DNA of 64,000 nucleotides, taken from Gordionus sp. m RMFG-2023. Taxonomy: Eukaryota > Nematomorpha > Gordioida > Chordodea > Parachordodidae. The stretch is from positions 9,736,846-9,800,845 of the forward strand of contig NC_088779.1 in the NCBI RefSeq assembly GCF_954871325.1, in the 5' to 3' direction. Shown here in pieces: positions 12,006-27,000 of the stretch (positions are counted from its first letter, which is position 1; the number at the start of each line of letters is the position of its first letter). The notes below the pieces were generated by a model that was given only the letters and a program-made list of their open reading frames with translations, made no database searches and was not told the DNA's origin. A program made the position numbers and the translations under genes.

Positions 12006-15000
12006 GTAAGATTACACAATAAATGTTTTGTATTTTTGAATACGATATTATAAACATGAACAATAAATCAAAATTTGATTTTTTTTATTAAATTAACTAC
12101 ACCCTCATAATCTATTGCATTAACCAGATTTTTTTTTATTATGCAGATAAATCTTAAAACATGCTAAGATAAGATAAATAAATTTTTTTTTTATATAAAC
12201 ATGCATTGGCATAACATAAGGGGGAGGGGGGAACTTAGATATTTTAGTGGATCTTTTGAAACAGTTTGATGAGGGCATATATATATGTTGTTATACTTTA
12301 TATAAAGTTTACATTTTTAAATAAATTAGCCAGATCCTCCTAATCCATTACATTTATCAGATTTTTTTTATAAAGATAAGGTATCTTAAAAATATATTGA
12401 ATAAAAAAGATTTTAATTATAAAAAGCATAAAAACAAGTTTTATAAACATGCCTTGGCATTACCAAGGAGATGGGAAGCTTAGATAGCTGAGCTTTTTGA
12501 AACATCTTGACATGTATACACAGGAATATGTATTTATAGATACTTATAAATCTATAAAATTTACTGTTTTGATTTTTTTTATAAAATTATTATTTTTTAT
12601 TATTGTAAAGATAAGGTTTTATCCTTGGAAGGGAAATTTACACAATTTCATAATCATCTAAAATTAATTAAGTAATTTAAAAACTTTTTTTAAAAAAAAT
12701 AAGATAAGTTAATAACCTTTTAAAATAATTAAAATATTTCAGAAAAAAGCACAATATTTATAATAAAAGCTCAGTATAACTTTACCAGTCTAGTTAAAAG
12801 AAGGCTAAGACCTGTGTGCTATTGCTAAAAGGCTTAGTTTGAGCTGATTTTTAAAACAGCTAATTCAATATATTAGCCAGAAAAGAATTACCTAAATCTC
12901 AAAATTTTGCTAAAAGATGTCCAAACTTTCATCTCTGAGCAAAATCATTGGCTTGTGTAATATTTTTCTGGATGAAATATTGGGTTAGCCTTTTTAAAGA
13001 TCAGCTCAAAAGCTGCTTAACAACACTAAACTCACAAATATAAGTTGAAAGCCCCCCTCCCTAGGAAAATCTTGGATAAGTTTATGTAAATATAAATATT
13101 TTTGGGAGGAAGGTAAGAAAAAAGTTCAAAATCAATATTTATTTTTTTTGAAATATAAACCAGATCCCATTTTAATTTACATTTTAGAATATTTTTGGAT
13201 TTTTATATTGGACTGGATCTATAATTTTTATCAATTTTATTATTATAAATTATAGTTTTCATTTTTATATTATTAATGTTATATTGTAAAATTTGAATCA
13301 ATTCTAGTTCCATTCTAAGACTTTAAATCTTTATATTAGATATTTGGCTCATGTCTGAAGGAAGGGGTAGGTTGGGATATGAAATTTTTAGACACCCCCC
13401 AAAAAATTAAAAAATATATGAATTTATTTTTTCCAATTTTTTTTTATTTGAAAAGCTAGTGGCGTCATTAATTTACATCAAGTGACAAAATATCCAAATT
13501 GAAGTTATAAAAAAAATAAATTAGTTAAGCATCCAATGACATGAAGCACTCTTAATATAAAATTTAAAACGGAAATCAGCTTGTAGCCATTTTGATTACA
13601 CATAAGGTATTTATAATTTAAAATTATCTGAGCTGTGTTTATGTTAAAGTGACCTGTAAATGAGTGTTTCATAGAATTGGCACAAGATAGGCAGCTAATT
13701 TTTAATGCATAGCCATCTTGTTATGATAACAATACTTTAAAATATTTTATCAAACAACATTATCTAAAGGAGGTGTTTTATAAATTAGTCAATATTTTGG
13801 ATCGTTTTTTAACTATTTTTTGCAGATCCGATCCTGAGAAAATTTTTGATAGCCGATTTTAAAGTATGATAATTTTGTTTTATGACAAGTTTTGATCTTA
13901 CATCCATATTCCCAGATGTTTATGTATAAAAAATGTGAATCTGGTGCCAATTGTTAGTAGGGCACATTTTTATAACCATATCTTTCAATATCGGCATTAG
14001 AGGTGGGCGCGGGCCATGGATACGCGTGACACGTTGGGACAGCAGGTCAAGCGTGAGTGCGAATAAAATTCAAATGATTAAGTTTGACGGGCCTTCTCAA
14101 CATTTTTGTCAAGCGTGAGACGTGAACATAAATTTTTCGTGAATTAAGGAAATTTTAATTTTTTAAATGATTATAAATTTGCAATTTTATTATTATAATA
14201 TATCTTTACTAATTTAATACTTTTTGAAAATGGAATAATTTTTGAAAACAAAATAAATTGCATGCTATAACTTTTTCCTCGTCTTATAAAATTTAATTGA
14301 ATGAAAAATAATCTAAAATTTAACATCTTGTTCAGCTATGCAAATTTGGTAATAAATTAAATTTAAATGTTTTATTTTCATTTTCAAAAGTCCTAAGTTT
14401 TAACAGAGATGAAAAGGTAGATATAACTATGATAGAATAAATTCAAATATTAATAAAGTTTTGATAAATTTAAAAAAAATTAAAAACCATGAATTTTCCG
14501 GGTGTGATCAAAATATAGTCTTTCATGAGCGGGCTGGTCGGGTTTAATTTTTTTTAGCAGCAGGCGTGAAAGGGCGTGATTTTTATTTTGGGCCTTAAAT
14601 AAAAAATTAGGCCCCCGCCCACCTCTAATCGGCTTAGCCCTAAAAATCTTATGTTTACTTTTTATTGCCAACAAAGGTTAATCATTATGGCGAACAGTTG
14701 ACATTTGTTATTATATTTTTTGTCATTTAAAAATATCCAGTGATCCAAAAAAATTCCCATTCCATATATCCCACGTATCTTGTCATTTTTTGACGGCAAA
14801 TCAAAAATTCTAATATCTGCCCCCTCCCCACTCATAAATATAAATTACAAATTCGTATTAAGAAATTTAATTTATTGCTTTGTTCTTAATTTCTCGATAC
14901 AAAGTTTTACTTCCTTGTTAATACAAAACCGAAAAACCGCTGCGATTAGGCAGGGAGGCCTCGCATAAACATACGTTCTTCTAAGGACGGGTCATAGACC

Positions 15001-18000
15001 AACTTGCAAAATGAATGAATTCTTTGATTCAATTTTTTTTGATGCGGTCTAGAGATGAGGTTATTAAACTATCGAAAAATGCAAAATAATGAAAAAAACA
15101 TTTTAAAATAAAATTTATTCTTTTTTCAAACTTTTAGAATTTTTAAAATATTCTAGAATTATCTTCTGGACATGTTTTTATATTTAAAAAAGCTTATTTC
15201 TTCTTTTTCGATAAAGTTTCAAAAGTTTGCGAATCGAAGTTTTTGATATTTTGGACAGATCCTAAAAAAAAATTTTCATTCAGTAAAACATCAATAAACT
15301 AAATACCACTTTATTAGACTTGTTCAATTAGACTTGTTCAAGTCTATATAATTCTTAACTGCCCATAATTATTATGCAATGAAAAGGTAAATGGACCCAT
15401 ATTTTAAAAAACGCTATTTTAAACATTTAATAAATTAAACCATTTTTTAATTCCTAGCACATAATACATCAGATGTTATCCCAATTTCTAGTTTAAACAA
15501 AGCTAGAGTTGTACTGGTTCAATTTTCTATCGTTACAGGGTCAGATCAATCAATTTTTTGCTGGCCTCTTAGCCCACTACTACCCTATCTTATAGAAAAT
15601 AAAAATTATAAAATTTTTTTTCTTAATATAGAGCTATCCGGTGCGCCGGATTTAGTATTCGGCCCATTATCTAGATAATATCAAACATTTTAACGAAAAA
15701 GGTCGTCATTAAATTTTATTTCAAAATAATTAACACGGCTCACATATCACATGTAACACTTGCTCAAAAGTAAATTATTTTAAAAATTAATGAACTAATT
15801 ATTGTATATATGTTAGTCATTTTCAATTATTTTTATTCATCTAAATTTTGCTGCGGTATAATATAAATGTAATTTTTAATATACCGAAAATTCTAATAAT
15901 TCATCGTATTATTCGATTGAAGCCTGAACGTTTATTTTGGATTTACGGTTTTGTGAGAATATTTTAAAAATTTGTTCTGGGTTGGTTTTCCACAAATTTT
16001 TTTTTAGATGGCGCTGCAGCTGACTCGTATATATTTACACTTTAATTAATGAATCGCCAATCTATTAATATATGTATGATTCATTGCTTTTTCAACAAAC
16101 AATATTTTTTGATTAATTTGAGATTCGTTAAATAGAGTATCGCTCCTAGTCTGGATTTTGAAGGCTCATAACTTCCATACTAGGTGAGCTAGAATCTTAA
16201 AGTTCGATTTGGGTAAAATTTACGATTAATAACCTTCAGCTTAGTCGAAAACGTTTCCCATCTATACTATTTAACCAATATACAGAGTTTCTTAATTTTA
16301 AGGATGGTGTTTCATAACGCTAACCCTAAATGATCCATGTTCTGTCCGGGTCTAATTAATATTTAAAAAATCACTATTCGTTTTAGGAAATCATGAGTTT
16401 TAAAAAAATATATATATATATATATAACAAGCAACCCCTCCCACAACTTACCCTAAATTTTTCTTTTTTAAATTATCGATGAAATCAAAATGTATAAAGA
16501 TTTTTTTTTTATAAATCAAGGTTATTTAAAATTGTAAAATCCAGTATAACATCTCACACATTTAAATATTGATGCCCTTATTAAATTACCATATCTAAAT
16601 AATATAATTATAAAATAAAATAAATATTCGCTTAAATTATATTATGTTTCACATTAAAAATAATAATTTTTAAAGGTAAACTAAACTTATACCTTAATGT
16701 ACTATTATAGTTTGTCAAACATTTTTAAAACAAACAAATATGGTGTTAACTTTTACCATTTTCGTAATGTGTAACTTTATAAAATCGAGTAAAAGAAGAC
16801 ACAGGGATAACTCTATTATATTTATTATCTTATATTATTACAATAGTTAATGTAGATAAATTAAGAAAGATATTAATAACAAAGGCGGGCAGGTGAAAAT
16901 GAATACAATATCTTTTTTGCGATTTACTATATTTTATATTAAAACCTTCACCATATAAATTTAATTACTTTTTTTTGTTTACATTTTTAAATTTACAAAT
17001 AAAAAGATTAAAATATAAATGTTAATAAAATCTTCTAAGGTTATATATAAAACCCATATTACGGTTATCATTCAAAAATGGCGGTTAATTTTATGGTCTA
17101 TCAGAGCTATAGTATAGAATGTTTTTCATAAATTTAAGGCGATCAATATAAGGAGATGGTGTCTGGGTTCGGAGCAAGGAAAAAATTCTAAAAATTGACG
17201 TAGAGTTTATTTTTTCTCAATTGTCTTATCGAAATAAAACTATAATTTTTAATTTATCTGTGTTAAGGACAAAAGTGCAAAGCAATTAATTATTTTTACT
17301 TCATTTAACTTCATTGTATATGCTTATAATTAATGTTTTTCAATTAATTCGGAGTTTAGAATAAAAATTTAGGCCAGATCTGGTTCGGGCGGGAAAAAAA
17401 ATTAATTTTACAGGGCTCCAGGTTACCTTCAGAAGTTTTACTTTATAAACATGTCGATATAATTTTAGACATTATATAGAAAAATATTATTTTTTTTAAC
17501 TTATTTTTAATTTTGAGAAATTGTAATTTTTCAAGACAAACACAGAAAGCAATTCAATCAATTGTAATTTTTGGCATATAAGATCAGACTCGTCTAATTA
17601 AGGATAATAATGTTCCACGATACAAAAAAACAAGTTAGAATTATCTAATTTTTTGTTTTACCCATTTCAGGAAAAAAATATTTGCAGAATAGAACTTCTT
17701 TTTTTATTTGATAGTTAAAAAAACATGTTTAAAATTGAGCTTGAGTTATTTGATATTGGCGGATCCCTCCCTCCCCCTTCAACATTTGTTTCCTCTAATC
17801 TAATCAAAGAGTGGACAGTCATTGATGAGAGATAGATTTAGAAGCCAAAGTCTGAGCATACCTAAGCAAACTTAACTCATAGGTTGATTGCATAAAAAAC
17901 CCGATATGACGTTGCTTTCCATTAACTTTTGTTAAATAAGATGTTCAATATTAATATTCTAGTTCTATTAATATGGCTGAAAAATTTCGGTTGCATATGA

Positions 18001-21000
18001 TTTGTAAAATCTATTGATTATGACGAGAAAGCCATGATGAAATGAATAACAAGATAAAATCATCAAGAAAATAACGACGACTATTGCGAATGATATAAAA
18101 ATGAATTAAATTATTAAAAAGTATCTAAATACATAAAAATAGTATATAGGTACCGATACTTTTATAAAAGTGTATCTAGAAACAGATATAGATACCACCT
18201 TTTTCGTATCGAGATATTTTAACAACTGAATACATTACAAAAATTATTTTCCAAGGATCGAAAAAATGGAAAATATGATAAGTGAATGATGATATATTGT
18301 TTCTATGATACACAATTTTAAAATATATTTTTTATAGGTAATAATGGCGATTTAAAATATTCGGCCTTGTCTGAGTATTAAAAGCCCCCCTTCCCCCGGG
18401 TATATTTATAAAAAAAATACGGTCCCCGGCCGGGCATAGGACCTGGCCTGCAAGTTTCTGATATATATCCAAATTCCAATCATATATTATGTAATGCTGA
18501 GAAAAATATTAAAGATATGAGAACATTGTATATTTTTTTAAAGGATATTTCATTGCTAGTTGTTATACTGATTTATTAGACCCCAATAAATTAAATATCA
18601 GCAATGGGCGGGTGGGTTAAAAAATATTAAATATTTGGTGGTTGGTTAAAATTATTTTTGCAACAATGGGTTATACAGATGAATTTAAAATATTTTTTCT
18701 GGCGAAATGAACAGAAAGGAGCTTACAATTATTAAAAAATATTTTTTTTTACAAAATATTACATTAAAAGAAAATAAATCAAGAGCTAAACCAATTAATT
18801 ATATTAAAAAATGAACAGGCGGTTAATTTTTTAATAATCTTAGGCGGGCTAGAGGGTTCAAATTTTTTTAAATTGGGCTAGCTGACTTTCCAGTTAAAAC
18901 CTACTTTTGCAGACCACTAGTATAAATTTTTAATTTTAATTACAAAAGATGCCGTAATATTATGCGTTAAGGTACTAAAAAATGTATATTGTAATTCAAT
19001 TTTATGCTTATTCATATTCCATCAGTTAAAATTTTCTATTTCTTTTTTTAGACTATTTACACACCTGGTTATTCCCTACAAACCATTTGAAATTCTATTT
19101 TGAATCATATCCTTCCATTTGTAATCAAGAAATTAAGTTTTTTAAAAATTTGCTTAAAAATATTTTAAAATTATATTGTAATTTTATATAATTATAATTA
19201 TCTTAACTGATATATAAAAAAATTGCTTATTTTTTTAAATTTAATTTTTCTCATCCTATTATAGTAAATATAAAATCTTTGATTTTGAAAATAAGAGATA
19301 ATATTGCACTGCATGCACGCATGTTTTTATTCATGAGTAATAGAATAGATATTTAATAATTATATTATGTTAATATGGGAAAGTATCTTTCTTGGTTAAA
19401 TCAACATTAATTATATAACATGGGAGTTAATATTGTTTTTTAAAAAAAACGGTATTTATTAGGAATTTGCCATTTATGAAATAGTTAGATGGCATTTTCA
19501 TCACAATGTTAAAATATTATATATATTTTAAAGATATTTAGTTATATTTTTTTGACGAAAGTCAGTAATAATAGCCTGTTTTCGATAACTATTAAAAATG
19601 TGTCTGTAAACCAGAATATCCGAATTCGAGTTCAGAAATTAAAATTGTTTGGTTAGCATTTTGACTCCACAGACTAAACAGAGACTGATTTATTGGCAAC
19701 CCATCGAACCCGTCGTAATATAGACTGGGGTGGGTTCGACCTCTTTTAGAAAATCGGGTTTCGATTAAGTTCATGTAACCAATTCCCGCTAAGAGTTTAA
19801 AATTCCTGAACCCAAATTCGCTAGAACCCTGCTTTAAACAATTTAAACAGACATGAATGTCCTAGCAAGTATTCGCATATTTTTTACGCGCACTGATTAA
19901 AAACACATTGTTTTTATAAGCCATTTTTTATTGCCTAAGAAGACGTAGCAATATATTTAAAACCCAAATTATATAAAATTTAACTTCTATGCCACCTGGA
20001 TGACAGTTTGTTATCTAAATTCTAATTAATTAATAATATGCTGTAAATGTGACATTAAGAAAGGTACGCGTTCCATTTTAAAACGAATCACTTTACGATT
20101 AGTGGGTTGTTAGTCGTAAGTAACTCATTATCTTCGATTTTGAATAAATTGCTTTCCCCATGATGGCGTTGAATCAAATTTTTTTAAAAAAATATATAAA
20201 TTATTTTAAAAACAATAATTGGAAATATATTTTTTTAATCTATAATTCTGGGAATTGTTTTTATATTTACACAAATTTTTTTTTTTACAATATGGAGATT
20301 TGTTATTAGCCAGTGCAGTAGTTATGGTTAACAAAAAAAACGATTAAGTCAATATTTTAGCCAGAAATATTACTCAAGCCTCGAGTTTGCCAAAGAGGGG
20401 TTATCGCAAATAGGCTCATTCGGAAACTAATGCGAATTGAGTAATATTGAATAATCTAATATTCGTTTCATACTAATTTTTGCAAGATTTAATTGCTTAT
20501 AATAAAAAAAAAGAATTATATAAATTTCGTCATATTTATTTTATTGTTATTAGTATATAAAATATAATATATAACATAGAATTTTTTTTTATTAATATTA
20601 ATTATTTTATTTATATATTGTTTTATCTCAAAAAATTTTAAATATGTCCCTTAAGAATAAGATATTTTCTAACATACTCAGGTGAATGAAATTATGTTAT
20701 TGACTTTCTATCCCAAAAAAGAAATTTTATTTTTAAAAAGCTTTCTAATTACTATATTGTAAGTTAACACATTTATTTTATATTGATAGGTAAATTCCCC
20801 TTCCATTTTTTGCTTATTTATAGTGCGAATTTCGTTGTTGTTAACCTTTAATATATATTTTTTTAAATGTAACGAAAATTAAATTTTTTTAAAAAAATTT
20901 ATAATTGCCATTGTCATCTTTTTTCCATTACCATGTATAATATAATAAATAATGAGTAAAATATTACCTTTTATTTATAACAATACCCTACACATTTGTT

Positions 21001-24000
21001 TCATATTTTTTTTAAAATATATTTTAGTTAGAAATTGAATATTATTTTCTATTTTATAATTTGAGAACATTAATTCGCACCTGGTTACACTAAGAACTTT
21101 AACTCTTATTTATGATTTTACTTACCCCCTCCTCCTAATATATATTTTTTGTTAGTAAGTTAAAAAATATGAACATAATTCCTAAAATTCACTGTAACCG
21201 CGGGACTTAAAATTATCAAATAAAATGCAATGGCCGGGACTCTCCCCCTTATTTTGCCTGATTTTCACATATTATAAAATAAACTTTTAAAAGAAATTAG
21301 GTGGGAAATATTTCATTTTCATATCTGATTTCATAATAAATGTAGAATAAGCATCATTTAAATTATCTAAGTTATTGCCGAATATTTAAATTTAATGAAT
21401 AGCATTAAAATAAATATTTTGAGATATATTAGCTAATTCCATTTATCAAACAATCGGGCCAACTATTCTACAAGATTTTTTTTAACCATCGCTCGCGAAT
21501 TTTATTTTTATTCAGATTTCTAATACAATTTCTTCCCGCGCATATAAATTTAGAGTAGCGATCAATTTTCAACAATTGAGTTTTGACACTGAATAATACA
21601 TTTATGACCTTGGAGATAGCCTCAGTATCCTCTTATAACTTAGTTAAAATTTCCGATAACAGCTCAACTCAAGGAGTGTTCAAATGAAGGACATTTTTTA
21701 ATTATATGAAATAAGTGCCAAAACTACCATTAGTTTGTTCTTCGATACATTAGCGGTAAGCTGCGTCCTATCTCGTCATCTCTCTTTATTGGGAATAAAA
21801 AGAAGGAAAATATATTAATAAAAATTGGAATAAGTGCCCATTCCCATTTACGCGTATTTTAAAGATATCCTCTACCTTATGTCAAAATCTATTATTAAAA
21901 AAATTTACAAAATGATATCCAGGCTGCTTTTCTTAAGAACATAAATAAGTCAGGGCGCAACCTTAGGATTTTTCTAAAGGCCCTCCTTATAAACGTTTTT
22001 TCCTATCGCTATAAATTTATAATATAGAATGAATTCTTTTTTACTCCTATACTTGGAGGAATAGGGCTAATTCTCAATAGACTTCAATTCAGAAAAGCAT
22101 TAGGACACCTTTTTTTTCTTTTTTTAATATATAGATTTTGACTTACACTTAAAGATTTACTATTTCTTGTATATATTTTTTTATTTTAAAAACCACATTC
22201 TATTTATCTAACGAACTAGGGTCCAGTTTTAATTTCCATTTTTTGATATTTTACCTCTATCAATTTAAAATAATAAATAATGGTTAACTTTTAAAATAGT
22301 AATGGTATATATAACTGTATCGACGAGAAGTTTTAGATTTGTTTTTTAAATATTATTATATACACTGATTTCCAACCCATCCCTCAATGTGCGCGCATCA
22401 TGGTAACCACTTCCTTATTTTGATCCCCCTTTTAAAGTCGGTCCATGTTAAATTCCAAATTAAAAATGCTTATCGTTGATCAAAACTTTAATATTGTTCA
22501 AATATAAATATCACAAACCCGCATAGGTACCAATTTCACCGTCCGGCTCAGGATACACCTGTTGGACTTTAATCCGGGCCTTCAAGTCATAAATTTTATA
22601 GCTTTTTTAGTTGTCCTTATATTGTAAAAGGACATTATGTGAACTTTAAAAAAAAACGCTATAAACCAAATAAAGTATTTTATAATTTTGATGACGTGGT
22701 ATATGATATGAACTTATAAAAAAATTTTTAAATGGTATTTAAAAAAGTCATTTTAAGCTATTATATGGTATGCAATATAATAATGATTGATTGAGATATT
22801 AAAAAAGGTACATAAATTTTTCAAATTTTATTTGTAAAAAAGATATGAAATTTTTTGTTTTGTGGTTTATAAGCATTAAAATATTATTTAAGAAAAAATT
22901 ATATTATAATTTCCTTTTTTTGGCTAATGGGGCAAAATGAACTCGACAAAAATATCCCAATTTTTATCCAACCGAGCTTGGCGATTTTCGCAAAAATTCT
23001 TACCAAGTCGGGCTTTTCAGATCTCTAGTCTATGGTTTTTTTCGATTACCATTATGAATATATGATATTTACTCCTGGAACGTATTATTTAATGTAAAAA
23101 ATTTATAACCGAAAAAGAAAGACCTTCCCTTATAATAAGTCAATAATTTTTGGGACATCATTTACATACCAAAGAAAATTGAATGCTTATCTAAATTTTA
23201 ATTTTTATATGGTCACATCAAGATGAAGGCAAATCCATCATAATATTGATTATATTTATATATATATTATAAAAAAATCAAGGTCCGTTACTGATCCTAG
23301 AAACAGCCAAAAAATTGCTCTCAAGAAACTGTCGAACGTTTTTCAAAATTATATATCCGCTTTGAGGACTTTCAGGGAAATTAAAATGCTCAATACCCTT
23401 AAACACGAAAATGTAAAAAAAATTAAAAAAATTTTACCCGATCAAGGTTGGGCATTAATTTGATGACTACTATACCTAGGGTACTACAGCTATAACCATT
23501 TTTTTGATAGCTATGGCTTAACGTTTCCTAAATAATTATAATTATAAATGATGCATACCATCACCGATGATTCCATTCTTGAAATTTTTATAAAACCTAT
23601 ATAGTCTCCTCTTTATACACAATCGTAGTATATTAAGTTCTCAATAAATATTGAAAAACGGTAAATAGCCTTGGATAATTATCTTAATAGTCAATACGTT
23701 AATAGTAAAAAAAAAATTATACTAGTAATTGTAGCATCTGTCAATTCGTAATTGACATTTATGGACATTTGAAAATATATAATTTTTCTTTTCGGAAAAA
23801 AAAATAATTTTTTTTTACGATCACGGTTTTTCATTTGTCTAAATAAATTGCTCTCGTGGATTACTAATTTTTCAATATACGGATTTTTATTTAATGGAAT
23901 TATATATATATAAATAAATTAAAGGATGCTGCAATGAATAGAAATATTACTTGTTTTTAACAGTTGGATTAAAATAAAGGATGTTAGAAAAAATATGAAT

Positions 24001-27000
24001 TATTATTTGTTTAGAGTAAATCAGATTTGGACACAACTCAAATAAATGAACTGAGTATATAAAACCTCTTAAATAATATAAATTTATTAAACTAACGCTA
24101 GTGTTTCAAAAAGTTCCTTAGCTAAAAACTCTTTTTTAAAAGTAATTTGTAATCAATTTTTGTTTACTGAATACCATTCTTGCTCCTGGAAGATTATTAG
24201 GAAAATATATTAAATACAATAACGCTATTGAATGTGATCATTTTGATATTTGATTTAAATTAAAAAAAAATTATTTATATAATCTATATTATACTTAAAA
24301 TATATAATGCAGAAGGACTAATTGTAGGACAAAAAAGGCACCGAACAAAAATACCCCAATTTATTTATATATCTCATAAAAAATTGAGTAGCCCTAACAA
24401 TAAAATATCTATTTCTAGATTTTATAATATTTTATGAAAATTGTGGTATTTCTGTCCCGGATTCTTTTTCCTCAGGACATTTTTGCGTTTAATTATTATA
24501 ATGATTCTTATATCTGGGCAGGAAAAAATATATTATAACTTATAAAAGATATAATATAGTTAATTTTGTCTTACTAAATCGATTACAGATATTATCAGCG
24601 CAGGAATTTTTACTCCCTTCACGACTCGAATATTTTCAGGAAATGTAAGTTTAAAAAAAATTTATATTACCTATGTTAAACGTTATTAAAGACTAGAGCT
24701 TGATTATATAAACCCCCATATGGCCTAGTAGAGTTTGAGGGGTGTTTATATTATAAAATCTATTAAATCAAAAAAATATTTCGTAATACATTATAGTAAG
24801 TCAACCTTAATTTGGGCACTAAATAACAGCTAAAATCCAAATTTTAGCCAAAAAAAATATATTTTTAGCCTTAAAATTTGTTCAAAAGAGGGCTAAACTT
24901 TTCTGCCATCGATATGCGAAATTTTGAGCGCTTTAGTAATATTTTTTGATAGGGATGTACCGATACCACTTTTTGGAGGCCGATCCGATCCGATATTTCA
25001 GATATTAAATTGATATCAGCCGATAACCGATCCGATATCATATCTAATTTTGTATTCTGCAAAGATACCGGGTTTAATTTTTAATATACTTTTTATCAGT
25101 ACAACATCTATAATTTTACTATACCATAACATATGTCATTTAAATATATTATAATGGTCAGTTATAGTTTATATTCAATTCAATTGCTATTATTTATATA
25201 ATAAGTAATAACATTAATCTATTTACATAATTAGTAATAAAAAAATATATTATGAAATTTGAAATTAATATTTAAAATTAATATATCGAAGATTTCTTTT
25301 TATATCAGAGATATGTCGGCGGTGATGGGGACTGTTAATATCACTAGCATCACTAAAAACAGATACTGAAGAGATTAATGAACACTTTTTTAAACAGAAT
25401 GCGAAAAAAAATAACTATATTGCAGAATGTTTATTAACTAATTATTTCTATTAAAAAAATTAAACATAAAAATGTATTTCGATTTTATTTATAAAAATAA
25501 ATGGTTTTTTAGATATAATTTTTTTTAAATTTTGTTAAAAGCGCCATTTTATATCGGATCGGAAAATTTTATAATATTTGCCGATAACCGATATTTTAAA
25601 ATGAGCGAAATATCGGCCCGATCCGATATAAAATATCGGTACATCCCTATTTTTTGGCTAAAATCTTGATTTTACCGTTTTAAAACCCACCTAATTGAGA
25701 TTTCGACAATACTAGTCATGTTTAACACTTGCCAAAATTATAAATGTTTTTAAAATCTTATTTTTTAGATATATACTCATGGAATTAATGCAAACCGATT
25801 TACACAAAATTATGAGTTCATCCCAAATTTTAACTATAAACCACATCAAGCTTTTTCTTTATCAAATATTGAGAGGTTATAATTTTTGAAAATTATATAT
25901 TTTTAAACATTTCATTTTTTTTCTTTCTTTCAAAAACTAATATAGGTTTAAAATATTTACATTCTGTCAAAATTATGCATAGAGACATAAAGCCTGGTAA
26001 TTTATTAGTTAATTCCAATTGTTTACTCAAAGTATTACTATTTATTTATTTATTATGTTTATTTATTTATTATTTCTTTCAAATGATTTATTTTTTATCA
26101 TCGACGATGTGCCCATTTTTTTACAATCATAGCCACTTTGACCCGGTTTCTAACCATCTAAATTCGATTTACTTATAAACTGTATTTATATTGACCAACA
26201 TCTTCACTTCCATTGCATGCCCCCCCCTCTCCCCAAGTGGTTATATTATCGAAGTTTTACTTCTAAATATTAATAATTTTTTAAATTTCATTTGCGCCTT
26301 TATATATCCATTTAGCTGGATTCAAAATGTAATCTCAAAATAATTTTAAACGACCTTCTTTTTTTTTATTCGTAGATTTGCGATTTTGGCCTGGCCAGGT
26401 CTTTACCGGACCAGGACGAAACTTCGAAACGAAATTTATACATGACGACAGAAGTTGTGACTCAATATTACAGAGCGCCAGAACTCTTAATGGGGGCTAC
26501 CTACTACAATTGGGGTGTGGATATATGGTCCGTGGGTTGTATAATGGCCGAGATGTTTACCAGAAAAATTCTTTTCGAATCCGGGTCACCTATCGAACAA
26601 GTAAATTAAATTTTTATTTATTTGTTGTAATGTTTAAAAAAAAATAGTTGAAAATTTTACACCATTTTTGCTATATTATTTGCATCAAAAAAAATATTTT
26701 AAAATGTCTAACGAGTTGCATTTAGCTAGTGTTGTTAAACGTCCCGATTTCGCTAATTTTTAAAAACGGTTAGCTTAAGATTTTGGCCACAATCGGCTAA
26801 ATGGAGCTGTTTAACAACACTATATTCGCCCATAAATATTGCAGTATTTTAAATGAGATAATTAACTTTTGGAGAATGGAAAAATCTAAATACACTTATT
26901 GATTCGTGGAAGTTAGTTGGTTTTATTTATATGAAATATTTATATTTTTATGAGATGATTCAAAGATAGAAGATAAAATAACATTCAATATAAATATCGG

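Larger units (their letters stand above)
12006..23282 (+). other. NLK intron 1, 11.3 kb, MITE-rich
   Basis: GT-AG intron between the exons carrying AFGTV-W and SVTDP. No missing exon is needed, since the protein reads through without a gap. It holds the fold-back element at 12818-13035, the target-duplicated MITE at 13998-14627, a repeat at 15110-15270, a TATCTAGATAC-type MITE end near 18228, a GC-rich MITE fragment at 18365-18445, an inverted repeat at 19619-19822 and a fold-back fragment at 20330-20450. The rest (for example 15300-18090 and 20460-22920) is AT-rich with nothing I recognise. Confidence 0.8.

Noticed and set aside
19592-19774. 60-codon minus frame
   Set aside because: It lies inside the inverted-repeat element at 19600-19840 and has no recognisable domain.
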